This document shows positions 1 through 8,181 of a stretch of DNA of 64,000 nt, piece after piece. The position numbers were made by a program, and so were the translations under genes. Source of the stretch: Rothia halotolerans. Lineage in GTDB: Bacteria > Actinomycetota > Actinomycetes > Actinomycetales > Micrococcaceae. The notes beneath the pieces were generated by a model, which worked only from the letters and a program-made list of their open reading frames with translations, searched no databases and had not been told where the DNA came from. Within the stretch, counting starts at the first letter, position 1; each line of letters starts with the position of its first letter. The stretch lies in contig NZ_NOIU01000001.1 in NCBI RefSeq assembly GCF_004136635.1, forward strand, positions 930,001 through 994,000, read 5' to 3'.

Positions 1-2
1 GG

Positions 3-323
3 CGGCACGAGCACGGATTCGAGCCGCGGGTCTCGGTCTCCCGCTCGATCTTCCCGATCGTCAGCGACCTGGACCACCGTTACTTCCTCGGCAGCGGGGA
101 ACGCAGCGACCAGGTCGGCTACATCGACAGCACCCGCTCGGTCTTCGGCCGCACCTACGCGGACGAGCCCGAGGCGCTCGTGGAGCAGCTCCGCGGGGAC
201 GAGGCGATCCAGGCGGCGGACACGCTGCTGCTGACGGTGCCGAATCAGCTGGGGGTCGCCTACTGCGCGTCGGTGATGGAGAACTTCATACGGTATGTCG
301 CGCCCGCCCTGGGGTGGCGGTAG
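3..323 (+). CDS. LLM-class flavin-dependent oxidoreductase, C-terminal part only
   Basis: The frame is open from the window edge to a TAG at 321-323 and gives 106 residues. They resemble the C-terminal end of a luciferase-like monooxygenase (TIM barrel, FMN-dependent), with the usual late segment LLLTVPNQLG followed by a short helix before the stop. The FMN-binding N-terminal part lies outside the window, so substrate cannot be judged. A second luciferase-family protein lies at 36030-37280. The downstream gene is 536 bp away on the same strand, so the two are probably not co-transcribed. Confidence 0.7.
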   Translation, partial: RHEHGFEPRVSVSRSIFPIVSDLDHRYFLGSGERSDQVGYIDSTRSVFGRTYADEPEALVEQLRGDEAIQAADTLLLTVPNQLGVAYCASVMENFIRYVAPALGWR

Positions 324-859
324 AAGCGCCTCGTCGCTCGGCCAGCAAACTCCTCGCAGAGAAGCGACGGCTCTTGCTCGAGAAGGCAGATCATATTGGA
401 ACGCTTCACAGGGCTCTTACCGCCGCGGGAATCCAGAACGTGCGCGAGCTTCGAACTCGAGTTCCCCGGATGTGTCGAAGCCTTCAGCGGCAGTCCTGTC
501 GATCCCGCGGAGCGGCCAAGCCTCACCCGCTCGCGATCGCGCATGTTTTCGCTGGTGAGCGACTATGTCTGAGTCGAGGACGGGGAGGGATGCCCAACCA
601 CCGCCTGCCCTTCACCACCTTCCCCTAGGCTGAGCAGCCCCCTCGTGGGAGACGGAGGCCTCTCACCGGCTCGGCGGTGGCCGCAACGATCACACCCGGA
701 ACGAGTCGGAGGAGAGCCAAGACCCTACCCAATATCCAATAGGATATGTAGTCTGGAGGGAATCCGCGTACCCGGACGGGGAGCCCCGGATGACGTGCGC
801 GGAACAGAGGCGCCGGCTCGCAGAGTCGCGCAGCACGACGAAGACAAAGGAGTTCTCGC
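324..859. other. Intergenic region with one inverted repeat
   Basis: No gene is supported here. A 104-codon open frame on the plus strand (314-628) overlaps the end of the previous gene, lacks a clear ribosome site and matches no family I know, though its stretch LLAEKRRLLLEKADHIG looks protein-like and could be a gene remnant. The right end holds the inverted repeat at 732-747 and the promoter region of the dehydrogenase gene. Confidence 0.4.
732..747. promoter_or_regulatory. Inverted repeat ATATCC-N4-GGATAT, probable operator
   Basis: A perfect 6-bp inverted repeat with a 4-bp spacer lies about 110 bp before the dehydrogenase/GntP gene pair, inside otherwise GC-rich sequence. Its position and symmetry fit a repressor site controlling that pair. 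No regulator gene is adjacent in the window, so the binding protein is unknown. Confidence 0.4.
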
Positions 860-1831
860 ATGCCCATCTCGACCGTAACCATCGTCGGCGCCGGCTATAT
901 GGGAGGTGGGATCGCCCAGGTCCTCGCCATCGCCGGCTTCGACGTCCGGCTCGCCGACGTCGACGTCGAGGCCGCTGACCGCTCCCTCGCCCGCCTGCGC
1001 CAGGAGGCCCGCGACTTCGAGGACCAGGGCCTGTTCGCCCCCGGCAGCACCGCGCTCGTGGAGGAGAACATCTCCGCCGGGGGCACCATCGAGGAGGCCG
1101 TCGCGGACGTCGACTTCATCGAGGAGGCCGTGTTCGAGCGCCTCGACGTGAAGCGCGAGGTGCTCGGTCGCATCTCCGAGCACGCGCGCCCCGACGCGAT
1201 CATCGGCACGAACACCTCGACCATCCCGGTCAAGGAGCTCGAGAGCGCCGTGAGGAACCCCGAGCGCTTCCTCACGGTGCACTTCTCCAACCCGGCTCCG
1301 TTCATCCCCGGCGTCGAGCTCGTCGCAGGCGAGGCGACGTCCCCCGAGACGGTCACCTCGGTCAAGGAGCTGCTCGCCCGCTCCGGCAACGAGGGAGCGC
1401 AGGTGGCCGATACCCCCGGCATGGTCCTGAACCGCCTGCAGTACGTCCTGATGAAGGAGGCGACCGCGATCGTCGAGGAGGGCGTGGCCACGGCCGACGA
1501 CGTCGATACGATCGTGCGCTCGACCTTCGGCTTCCGCCTCGGCTTCTTCGGCCCGTTCGCGATCGCCGACCAGGCCGGCCTCGACGTCTACGCGAACTGC
1601 TTCGTCACCTTCGAGGATGCCTTCGGCGAGCGCCTCGCGACCCCGGCGATGCTCACCGAGGCGGTGGCCGAGGACCGCAAGGGCGTCAAGAACGGCCAAG
1701 GACTGCTCGGCGACTACGACGACGCCACGCGCGATGAGCTCATCGCCTACCGCAACCGGGCCTACGCGAAGATGGCGCAGCTCCTCGCCGAGCTCGGGCC
1801 GGCGCCCCGCCCGGCACCGCGAGCCGACTGA
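860..1831 (+). CDS. 3-hydroxyacyl-CoA dehydrogenase family NAD-dependent dehydrogenase
   Basis: 323 residues. The N-terminus has a Rossmann dinucleotide-binding motif, GAGYMG at residues 11-16, with the acidic end of strand 2 (ADVDVE) that favours NAD(H). The middle has the HFSNPAPFIPGVELV segment, which contains the catalytic histidine of the 3HCDH N-terminal domain, and the C-terminal helical domain (GMVLNRLQYVLMKEA) follows. AGGAG sits 6 bp before the ATG. The family covers 3-hydroxybutyryl-CoA dehydrogenases and also L-gulonate 3-dehydrogenase (lambda-crystallin type). Because the next gene, 44 bp on, is a GntP sugar-acid permease, a sugar-acid dehydrogenase is at least as likely as fatty-acid oxidation; this is inference from context. 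Confidence 0.85.
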   Translation: MPISTVTIVGAGYMGGGIAQVLAIAGFDVRLADVDVEAADRSLARLRQEARDFEDQGLFAPGSTALVEENISAGGTIEEAVADVDFIEEAVFERLDVKREVLGRISEHARPDAIIGTNTSTIPVKELESAVRNPERFLTVHFSNPAPFIPGVELVAGEATSPETVTSVKELLARSGNEGAQVADTPGMVLNRLQYVLMKEATAIVEEGVATADDVDTIVRSTFGFRLGFFGPFAIADQAGLDVYANCFVTFEDAFGERLATPAMLTEAVAEDRKGVKNGQGLLGDYDDATRDELIAYRNRAYAKMAQLLAELGPAPRPAPRAD

Positions 1832-1875
1832 CCCAGGCCGACCCGGCCGTCCCACACACGTCAACGGAGATACCT

Positions 1876-3273
1876 GTGGAAGACCTCGTCCTCGCAGAGC
1901 GGCCGATCTGGCTGCTCCTCACGATCGCGGTGGTCGCGATCGCCCTGCTGCTGGTCCTCATCATCAAGGTGAGGCTGCACGCCTTCTTCTCCCTGCTGAT
2001 CATCGCGGTGGCCACGGGTCTCGCGGCGGGGACCGGCGTCGGCGACGTGATCGACGTCGTCATCGAAGGCTTCGGATCGACCGTCGGATCGGTCGCGCTG
2101 CTGGTGGGCTTCGGTGCGGTGATGGGACGGCTGATCGAGATCACCGGCGGAGCCCAGGTGCTCGCCGACAAGATGATCGGCACATTCGGGGAGAGGCGGG
2201 CCCCGCTCGCGCTCTCGGTGGCCTCGCTGTTCTACGCGTTCCCGATCTTCCTCGACGCGGGCTTCATCGTGATGCTGCCCGTCATCTACACCGTGGCTCG
2301 CCGCCTCGGGGGCTCGTTCATGCTCTACGCGCTGCCGTCGATCGCGTCGTTCATGACCATGCACGCCCTCCTGCCTCCGCATCCGGGCCCCACCGCGGCC
2401 GCAACCGTGATGGGGGCCGACGTCGGCATGGTGGTCCTCGTGGGTCTGCTGGTCGGGCTCCCCACCTGGTACCTCGGCGGCTACCGCGTCGCCCGGCTCA
2501 TCTCCAGGCGCTTCCCGGACACCCCGGTGCCCACCCTGCTCGGTGAGCCGCGCGACGTGCCGGAAGAGGAACGACCAGCCTTCGGGACGATCCTGCTGGT
2601 GCTGCTGCTCCCCCTCGTGCTGATCTTCTTCAACACCGGTCTTGCGACGCTCGAGGCCCAGGGCACCGTCGCCGAGGAGAACTTCCTCTTCCAGCTCTCC
2701 CAGCTGCTCGGGGACACGTCCGTGGCGCTGGCCCTATCGGCCCTGGCCGCGATGCTGCTGCTGTACGTGATCCCCCGCCGCCGACGCGGGGAGAGAGCCG
2801 GGGGCCTGCTCGAGCAGCTGATCGACGACGCCCTCGCTCCGGTCTGCTCGATCATCCTGATCACGGGCGCGGGAGGCGCCTTCGGCAGCGTGCTCACCGA
2901 GACCGGCATCGGAGACTCGGTCGCCGACGGCCTCGACGCGATGGGACTGCCGGTCATCCTGACCGCCTATCTCGTGACGATGGCGATGCGCATCGCCCAG
3001 GGGTCGGCCACCGTGGCCGCGACCGTCGGTGCGAGCATCATGGCCCCGGCCATCACGGACGGCGGCTTCAGCTCGGTAGCCGTCGCCGCCGTGGTCGTCG
3101 CGATCGGCGCGGCGTCGATCGGCTGGTCCCACGTCAACGACTCCGGCTTCTGGCTGATCGGCCGCTTCTGCGGCTTCGACACGATGACCACCTTCAAGAC
3201 CTGGTCGCTGGTCGGCACGACGATCTCGCTGGTGGCCTTCGCCCTCTCCGCGATCGTCTTCACGATCGCATGA
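1876..3273 (+). CDS. GntP-family gluconate/organic acid permease
   Basis: 465 residues, starting at GTG 1876 with GGAG six bases upstream. The protein is almost wholly hydrophobic with about 12-14 membrane segments and the GntP landmarks: the early AVMGRLIEITGGAQVLADKM segment, the HALLPPHPGPTAAA loop around residues 164-177, and the late WSHVNDSGFW motif. It should be a proton-coupled importer of gluconate or a related hydroxy acid. It shares an operon with the preceding dehydrogenase and is followed at once by a strong hairpin terminator, so the pair forms a two-gene uptake/oxidation unit. Confidence 0.92.
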   Translation: MEDLVLAERPIWLLLTIAVVAIALLLVLIIKVRLHAFFSLLIIAVATGLAAGTGVGDVIDVVIEGFGSTVGSVALLVGFGAVMGRLIEITGGAQVLADKMIGTFGERRAPLALSVASLFYAFPIFLDAGFIVMLPVIYTVARRLGGSFMLYALPSIASFMTMHALLPPHPGPTAAATVMGADVGMVVLVGLLVGLPTWYLGGYRVARLISRRFPDTPVPTLLGEPRDVPEEERPAFGTILLVLLLPLVLIFFNTGLATLEAQGTVAEENFLFQLSQLLGDTSVALALSALAAMLLLYVIPRRRRGERAGGLLEQLIDDALAPVCSIILITGAGGAFGSVLTETGIGDSVADGLDAMGLPVILTAYLVTMAMRIAQGSATVAATVGASIMAPAITDGGFSSVAVAAVVVAIGAASIGWSHVNDSGFWLIGRFCGFDTMTTFKTWSLVGTTISLVAFALSAIVFTIA

Positions 3274-3277
3274 CGAT

Positions 3278-3305
3278 GGGCCGGTGCGCGCGGGCGCACC
3301 GGCCC
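3278..3305 (+). terminator. Hairpin terminator after GntP permease
   Basis: A perfect 12-bp stem, GGGCCGGTGCGC with its complement, closes a 4-base loop. It begins 5 bp after the permease stop. There is no U-run, as usual in high-GC actinobacteria. Confidence 0.7.
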
Positions 3306-3328
3306 GCAGGACGTAGGATACGACGCCC

Positions 3329-3356
3329 TTGACGCCTCGCGACCGTGCTATAAGAT
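3329..3356 (+). promoter_or_regulatory. Promoter of the erm leader/methylase unit
   Basis: TTGACG at 3329-3334 and TAAGAT at 3351-3356 are separated by 16 bp, a good housekeeping-sigma promoter (TATAAG at 3349 is an overlapping alternative with shorter spacing). Transcription should begin near 3362-3364, at or within two bases of the leader-peptide ATG, so the leader peptide would be translated from a leaderless mRNA. Confidence 0.6.
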
Positions 3357-3363
3357 TCCAGGC

Positions 3364-3408
3364 ATGGGAATTACGAGCATCGCCGTGACAAAGATTCGCC
3401 GCCACTAG
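3364..3408 (+). CDS. Erm leader (attenuator) peptide MGITSIAVTKIRRH
   Basis: Fourteen codons plus TAG, ending 105 bp before the methylase start. From memory, the stretch TSIAV matches the start of the ErmAL1 leader (IAVV class), and MGI-SI-V also resembles ErmCL (IFVI class). In those peptides the ribosome stalls at this motif when a macrolide is bound. The last codons (RRH) overlap the first arm of the downstream hairpins. Family knowledge supports drug-induced stalling; that it happens here is inference. Confidence 0.75.
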   Translation: MGITSIAVTKIRRH

Positions 3409-3504
3409 CGGCGGAGACCACGCGATAACCACTCCGCCGCATTCAGCACGTCAGTTGCTGGGCGGCGTCTCATGCTGCCCGGGCCATCCCATCTTCGCCC
3501 GGAG
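3397..3504 (+). promoter_or_regulatory. Translational attenuator with four complementary segments
   Basis: Four GC-rich segments can pair in alternative ways: 1 = 3397-3403 CGCCGCC, 2 = 3408-3416 GCGGCGGAG, 3 = 3432-3440 CTCCGCCGC, 4 = 3461-3467 GGCGGCG. Segment 1 pairs with 2 (6 bp) or with 4 (7 bp); 2 with 3 (9 bp, perfect); 3 with 4 (6 bp). A further stem, 3479-3484 with 3497-3502, covers the first bases of the GGAG ribosome site at 3501-3504. A ribosome stalled in the leader peptide would block segment 1 and shift the pairing, as in inducible erm genes. Which fold is the off-state cannot be settled by eye. Confidence 0.7.
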
Positions 3505-3513
3505 TCTTGTCCC

Positions 3514-4323
3514 ATGCCTACCTATCATTCTGGCCGCCACGAGCTCGGCCAGAACTTCCTCACCGACCGCAGGACCGTCACCGCGGTCGTCGACCTCGTC
3601 GCCCGCACGGAGGGCCCCATCCTGGAGATCGGCGCCGGAGACGGCGCGCTCACCCTGCCCCTCCAGTCGCTGGACCGCCCTCTCACCGCGGTCGAGGTGA
3701 GTCTGCGGAACGTCCACCGGCTCCGCCGCCGGCTCTCCCCGGAGACCGCCGTCGTGCACGCCGACTTCCTGTGCTACAGGCTGCCCTCGACGCCCCACGC
3801 CCTGGTGGGGAACCTGCCCTTCGACCAGACCACCGCGATGCTCCGCCGCATCCTCCACGCCGAGCGCTGGACCTCGGCGGTCCTGCTGGTGCAGTGGGAA
3901 GTGGCACGACGTCGCGCGGCAGTCGGCGGGGCGACCATGATGACCGCGCAATGGTGGCCCTGGTACGAGTTCGAACTGGCCGCACGCGTCCCGGCATCGG
4001 CGTTCACCCCGTCGCCCGGCGTCGACGGCGGGCTGTTCACCATCACGCGGCGGCCCGTCCCGCTCGTGGAGCCCCGGCTGCGCTCTCGGTACAGGGACTT
4101 CGTCCACGCCGTGTTCACCGGCAGAGGGCACGGCCTCCATCAGATCCTGGCACGCGTCGTCAGCGGGCCGGAGAGGGCCGCGGCGAGGAGATGGCTCGCG
4201 GGCCAGGGGTTCCGCGGCGTGCCGCTGCCCCGCGACCTCTCGGCCGCGCAGTGGGCCGAACTCTTCGCCATCGTCGACGGGCCCTCGGCGAGAGGAGGCG
4301 GGAAACGGGGCGGACGCCGATGA
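3514..4323 (+). CDS. erm: 23S rRNA (adenine-N6)-methyltransferase, Erm(X)-like
   Basis: 269 residues from ATG 3514, which has GGAG nine bases upstream and gives the standard Erm N-terminus GRHELGQNFLTD. ATG 3472 in the same frame would add 14 residues but lacks a site. The SAM-binding motif is EIGAGDGALTLPL, the catalytic loop is GNLPFDQTT (N-[IL]-P-[FY]), and the WEVARRRAAVGGATMMTAQW stretch is close to Erm(X) as I recall it. The enzyme dimethylates A2058 of 23S rRNA and gives macrolide-lincosamide-streptogramin B resistance. The basic tail (GGGKRGGRR) is typical of actinobacterial Erm proteins. No mobile element adjoins it, so it may be resident rather than acquired. Confidence 0.93.
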   Translation: MPTYHSGRHELGQNFLTDRRTVTAVVDLVARTEGPILEIGAGDGALTLPLQSLDRPLTAVEVSLRNVHRLRRRLSPETAVVHADFLCYRLPSTPHALVGNLPFDQTTAMLRRILHAERWTSAVLLVQWEVARRRAAVGGATMMTAQWWPWYEFELAARVPASAFTPSPGVDGGLFTITRRPVPLVEPRLRSRYRDFVHAVFTGRGHGLHQILARVVSGPERAAARRWLAGQGFRGVPLPRDLSAAQWAELFAIVDGPSARGGGKRGGRR

Positions 4324-4452
4324 CGCGACGCCGGGCGCTCCCCGATCGGCGGAAGATCGTAGGATGACTCGTGCGAGGAGACCGAAACATCGTGGGTCCG
4401 CCCCGGCCCGGCGCGGTCTGCAAGCGGATCGATCCGGCGGGACGCTGATCGC

Positions 4453-4887
4453 TCAGTGGGGACGACTCCGCCTGTCCCGCAGATACTCCACTTCCCTCCG
4501 CCGGATTTCTCGCAGCCAGCCGGGGTACATCCACAGCGGCAGGATCCAGCGGTAGACCGTCATCAAGAGCATTGCGATCCAGGCACCCAGCTCGACGACA
4601 ATAAACAGTCCAGTCACCGTGTTCGCCGCTAACGTGCCGATGCCCAGCAGCGTGACCAACGGGATGACCGGCCCCGCGAGGAGCAGGGTCTGTCCGAGCA
4701 TCGGTGTCCACGCCAGGGCGAGTGCCTCGAGGTTGGCATAGTCAGCAGCCTGGTCGATGTCCTTCCGTCGCGCCCAGCGGCGAGCTGCCGTCGATCGCCC
4801 CCAGCGGAACCACGCCGCCAGCAGGAGCAGGGCCGTGCCCACCGCCGCCACGAGCAGGCCCAGCAAGGCAGCGGCCACCACATCCAT
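4453..4887 (-). CDS. Small membrane protein of unknown function
   Basis: About 144 residues with three to four hydrophobic segments: one at the N-terminus (AALLGLLVAAVGTALLLLAAW), two in the middle (LLLAGPVIPLVTLLGIG; GLFIVVELGAWIAMLLMTVY), and a basic C-terminal tail. ATG 4887 is preferred because GGAG lies eight bases before it; ATG 4893 is also in frame. It faces the erm gene tail to tail. I do not recognise the family and see no catalytic motif. Confidence 0.6.
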   Translation of the reverse strand: MDVVAAALLGLLVAAVGTALLLLAAWFRWGRSTAARRWARRKDIDQAADYANLEALALAWTPMLGQTLLLAGPVIPLVTLLGIGTLAANTVTGLFIVVELGAWIAMLLMTVYRWILPLWMYPGWLREIRRREVEYLRDRRSRPH

Positions 4888-5319
4888 CGACATGGCTCCA
4901 TGCTCGCACACACAGATCAAGTCGCATCGCGCCCTGGTGGGGCGTCAAACCCCGGTTTGGCAGAGGCCGTTTTCTTGGTTTCCTGGCCTCGGGATTTTAT
5001 GGTTAGGGTCATCCATCCAGGGGGCTGAACCGTCTCCGGTGTGATGCCGCTTCCTTTCAAGAGTGGAAGGAAGGTAGCGACCACGCCGAAGAGCATCCCG
5101 GAGGAGGCCAAGCAGAGAGCGATCCGCTGTGGGCTCGACCACATCGATGACGTACCCGAATCTCACAATCGTGTGCAAGACCGTCACAAGACAGCTCGGC
5201 GTTGTTTTTTGTACACATGTCTTGCAGACGTTCGCCGAGCACCTCGCGCCCGCACTCGGGTGGCGGCCGAACACGGTGGGGCCGGTCGAGGGACGCGGTC
5301 GAGCGAGGTCCGAACGACC
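4888..5319. other. Intergenic region, no supported gene
   Basis: Several short open frames on both strands lack ribosome sites, hydrophobic segments or recognisable motifs. The base composition is lower in GC than the neighbours (for example GTTGTTTTTTGTACAC near 5200), which suggests old non-coding or decayed sequence. Nothing further is supported. Confidence 0.4.
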
Positions 5320-5574
5320 TCAGAACCGGGCGTACCGGGATAGGCAATCCGAATTCACTACGCGCTTCGTTGAAGGCGGCGTGTTCCGAAGTGGGCGTTC
5401 CGGTCGGATCGGCCGTGGGACGAGGTTGCCTCCGCAATTCGGGCACGCACGGTTCTCGAACAGCTCGGCGCAGTCCGCACACCAGGTGCACTCGAACGTG
5501 CAGATGTAGACCTGAGGATCATCGACCACAAGATCCCGGTCGCAACACTCACAATCGGGGCGAATCCCCAGCAT
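5320..5574 (-). CDS. DUF1272 cysteine-rich protein
   Basis: 84 residues. The first 58 match the DUF1272 pattern as I know it: MLGIRPDCECCDRDL, then CTFECTWCADC, then CPNCGGNLVPRPIRP. Eight or more cysteines in CxxC and CECC arrangement suggest one or two bound zinc ions. The C-terminal 25 residues are a variable extension. Function is unknown in the family. It is divergent from the acetyltransferase gene. Confidence 0.85.
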   Translation of the reverse strand: MLGIRPDCECCDRDLVVDDPQVYICTFECTWCADCAELFENRACPNCGGNLVPRPIRPERPLRNTPPSTKRVVNSDCLSRYARF

Positions 5575-5661
5575 GAAACGAGTGTATAAGTCAGAATCGT
5601 GCAGTCGGATCTGCACGACCTCCTCGATCCGGAGGGAATTATCCACGGAAGGGAAGAACGC

Positions 5662-6075
5662 ATGATCCGCACCCTGCGGAGGAATGAGACGGCGCGGCCG
5701 GAGTTCGCCCACCTGATGTGGCTGGCCACCGAGACCGGCGAGGAGGAGCTCGGCAGGATCCTGCGCGAGGAGCTGCCGGGGCTCTCGGTCATCGGCGTGA
5801 TCGAGGAGGGCCGCGTCGTCGCCTTCGCGGCCCTCGATCCCCGCACCGAGCCGACGGTGATCGAGTACATCGCGGTCGAGGAGGCGTCCCAAGGCAGCGG
5901 CCACGGGAGCGCGCTGGTGGACGCCGCCCGCGAGGCGGGGTCCGGCCGGGCCGTCTACGCGGAGACCGATGACGACGCCGTCGACTTCTACCGCCACCTC
6001 GGCTTCACGGTCACCGAGAAGGCGCCCGACCCGCGCTGGCCGGAGCGCCAGCGCTACGCCTGCCTGCTGGGGTGA
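5662..6075 (+). CDS. GNAT-family N-acetyltransferase
   Basis: 137 residues from ATG 5662, preceded by AAGGGAAG; an upstream start at 5599 in frame has no site. The fold is visible as GNAT strand 4 (VIEYIAVEEASQGSGHGSALV), where QGSGHGSAL is the acetyl-CoA pyrophosphate loop (Q/RxxGxG/A), and the late DFYRHLGF motif. The substrate cannot be told. It is monocistronic and shares its promoter region with the DUF1272 gene. Confidence 0.85.
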   Translation: MIRTLRRNETARPEFAHLMWLATETGEEELGRILREELPGLSVIGVIEEGRVVAFAALDPRTEPTVIEYIAVEEASQGSGHGSALVDAAREAGSGRAVYAETDDDAVDFYRHLGFTVTEKAPDPRWPERQRYACLLG

Positions 6076-6125
6076 ACCCTCCGCGGTTGCGCAGATGCAG
6101 TCGTCGTCACGACGCCGTCGGCCGG

Positions 6126-6569
6126 CTAGCCCCGCGCCCGCCGCTCGGCGTTCCGCCGGATCAGCTCGACGGTCTCGGGCGCGACGCCGTCGAGGGTCGC
6201 CGCGGAGAAGGTCCTGCGGTAGGCCCCGCCCCTGAACCCGCCGACGATGCCGGCGAGGAAGAGCAGAACCCCCACCGCCAGCAGGAGCCCCTCCAGGACG
6301 CCGACGCCGCTGCCTGCCCCGGAGGCCAGCCAGGCGAGGACCACGCACAGCAGCCCCGCGAGCCTCGCCGACCAGGAGAGGCCCCGCCACCGGTCCCGAC
6401 GCTGCCGGAGCGACTCGAGGAGGTTGGCCTGCAACGCGGCGTCGTACTCGGCGAAACGCCGGAGAACGGTCAGCGGGCGGCGCTCGGCGCGCAGGCCCTC
6501 CACCGCCGTGCGCAGCCGCGCGGCCTCCTCCTCGGAGAGATCGGGATCGACCCCGTAAGAATGGCCCAT
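6126..6569 (-). CDS. Two-helix membrane protein, hypothetical
   Basis: 147 residues: a charged N-terminal region of about 70 residues (SEEEAARLRTAVEGLRAERR, probably coiled), two close transmembrane segments (LAGLLCVVLAWLASG and LEGLLLAVGVLLFLAGIVGG), and a short cytoplasmic tail. No known domain is recognised. It ends 50 bp from the acetyltransferase gene, tail to tail. Confidence 0.6.
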   Translation of the reverse strand: MGHSYGVDPDLSEEEAARLRTAVEGLRAERRPLTVLRRFAEYDAALQANLLESLRQRRDRWRGLSWSARLAGLLCVVLAWLASGAGSGVGVLEGLLLAVGVLLFLAGIVGGFRGGAYRRTFSAATLDGVAPETVELIRRNAERRARG

Positions 6570-6693
6570 GGTGACTTCCGCTCTGGATAACAGTGAGAGC
6601 CATAATGTATCTCATGCCGCCGCGGCTGGATACCCCTTCCCCAGGGATGGGTGAGCTTCGGCGGAAGCAGGCTGCAACCGCTCGTCCTCGCCC

Positions 6694-8079
6694 TCAGCCC
6701 TCGGTTCCCCCGACCTCGGCCCGGCTCCTGCGCCCCGCATAGATCCCCAGCACCACGAAGCCCACCACGGCCCACCCCGCGCCGATCAGCAGTGCCAGCG
6801 GCGTGGAGTTCGCCAGCACCAGGGCCAGGACCGCGGCACCGACCACCGGGATCACCACGTGCCGGAAGACCGAGGGCCGCCCGCCGCGGCGCCTGATCAT
6901 GAAGTACGTCAGCACCGAGACGTGGACCATGATGAACCCGACCAGCGCGCCGACGTCGACGATGGAGACCACCGTGTCCAGCCCGTCGGAGCGCGTGGCG
7001 GCCCATCCCGCCACCAGGACGTTCCCGGCCGCCGCCACGAGCACCCCGACCAGGGGCACGCCGGTCTTCCCGGTGACCCGGGAGAAGACCTTCGGGATCG
7101 CCCCGGAGCGCCCCATGTCCATGAGGATGCGGGAGGCCGCCGACTGCCCGACCAGCGCCGCGAACGCCCCGCCCGCCGCCTTGGCCAGCGCGAGCAGCCA
7201 GTAGAGGAACGGCGAGATCGCCGAGTCCACGGTGTCGTAGTACGCGCCGCCCTGCAGCGAGGGATCGGCCTGCAGCTGCTCGGTGGAGTAGGGGCTCAGC
7301 AGGGCGCCCACGTAGGTCTGCGCCATGAAGAGGACGCCGACGACGACGAGGCAGACCAGCGTCGCGCGCCCGATCACCCGGTGCCCGCCCTTGGTCTCCT
7401 CGGCGAAGGTCGCCAGCGCGTCGAAGCCGAGGTAGGAGAGCACCGCCGCGGAGACCGCGCCGAGCATGAGGTGCCAGGAGAGGCCGGCGTCGCCCCCGGT
7501 GAAGGGGTCCAGCCAGCCGCGCACCGGGCCGCTGGTGGCCAGCACCCAGGCGCCGGCCGCGAGCACCATCAGCAGGACCACGACCTCGATCACCACCACC
7601 GCCGTGGAGACCCGCGAGGTCACCTTCACGCCGGAGAGGTTCAGGCCCGTGGTCACCACCACCGCGAGGATCACGAAGACCCACACCGGCACCTGCGGGA
7701 ACAGCGAGTTCAGCGCGATGCCGGAGAACAGGTAGGCCACGGAGGGGATCAGCACGTAGTCCAGCAGCACCATCCAGCCGGACATGTACCCGGTGCGCCG
7801 CCCGATCGCCTCGCTCGCATAGGCGAACACGCTGCCCGCCCGCGGCACCGCCCGGGACATCACCGCGTAGCTCGACGCCGTGAGCGCCATCGCCAGCGTC
7901 GCCACGAGGTAGACGAGGGGCACGACGCCGCCCGACTTCGCATCCAGCGTCCCGAAGACGCCGACGGCCGCAGCCGGGCCGATGAACACCAGCCCGTAGG
8001 CGACGAGCTGGTGGAAGGATACCTCCCGGCGCAGGCCCGGCCCCGCGGCAGGGGCGGCCTGATCATGTGAAGTGGCCAT
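6694..8079 (-). CDS. APC-superfamily amino acid permease
   Basis: 461 residues with about 12 membrane segments. The N-terminal GLVFIGPAAAVGVFGTLD segment holds the APC substrate-binding glycine loop of helix 1, and the SYAVMSRAVPRAGSVFAYAS region is typical of helix 3 in this family. The LSYLGFDALATFAEET motif is the usual helix 6 segment. It imports or exchanges an amino acid or amine not identifiable from sequence. It is transcribed alone, toward the small membrane protein gene. Confidence 0.9.
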   Translation of the reverse strand: MATSHDQAAPAAGPGLRREVSFHQLVAYGLVFIGPAAAVGVFGTLDAKSGGVVPLVYLVATLAMALTASSYAVMSRAVPRAGSVFAYASEAIGRRTGYMSGWMVLLDYVLIPSVAYLFSGIALNSLFPQVPVWVFVILAVVVTTGLNLSGVKVTSRVSTAVVVIEVVVLLMVLAAGAWVLATSGPVRGWLDPFTGGDAGLSWHLMLGAVSAAVLSYLGFDALATFAEETKGGHRVIGRATLVCLVVVGVLFMAQTYVGALLSPYSTEQLQADPSLQGGAYYDTVDSAISPFLYWLLALAKAAGGAFAALVGQSAASRILMDMGRSGAIPKVFSRVTGKTGVPLVGVLVAAAGNVLVAGWAATRSDGLDTVVSIVDVGALVGFIMVHVSVLTYFMIRRRGGRPSVFRHVVIPVVGAAVLALVLANSTPLALLIGAGWAVVGFVVLGIYAGRRSRAEVGGTEG

Positions 8080-8181
8080 GAGGCGATCTTAGGCCCGTGG
8101 GCGCGGGGGCGGATCCCCCGGTTCGCTGAGGGCCAGTGAGTCACATGCGGCCCTAGCACTGACTTCGGCCTCGGCAACGAG

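Noticed and set aside
314-628. 104-codon open frame after the first gene
   Set aside because: No ribosome site, overlaps the end of the preceding gene, and the second half looks like random translation; only the middle looks protein-like.
725-1864. Long minus-strand open frame across the dehydrogenase gene
   Set aside because: Antisense shadow with repeated Arg/Gly/Asp typical of GC-rich opposite-strand reading; the plus-strand gene has clear motifs and a ribosome site.
3306-3363. WhiB7-type control of erm
   Set aside because: The bases directly upstream of TTGACG are GC-rich, lacking the short AT tract of WhiB7 promoters; attenuation explains the region better.
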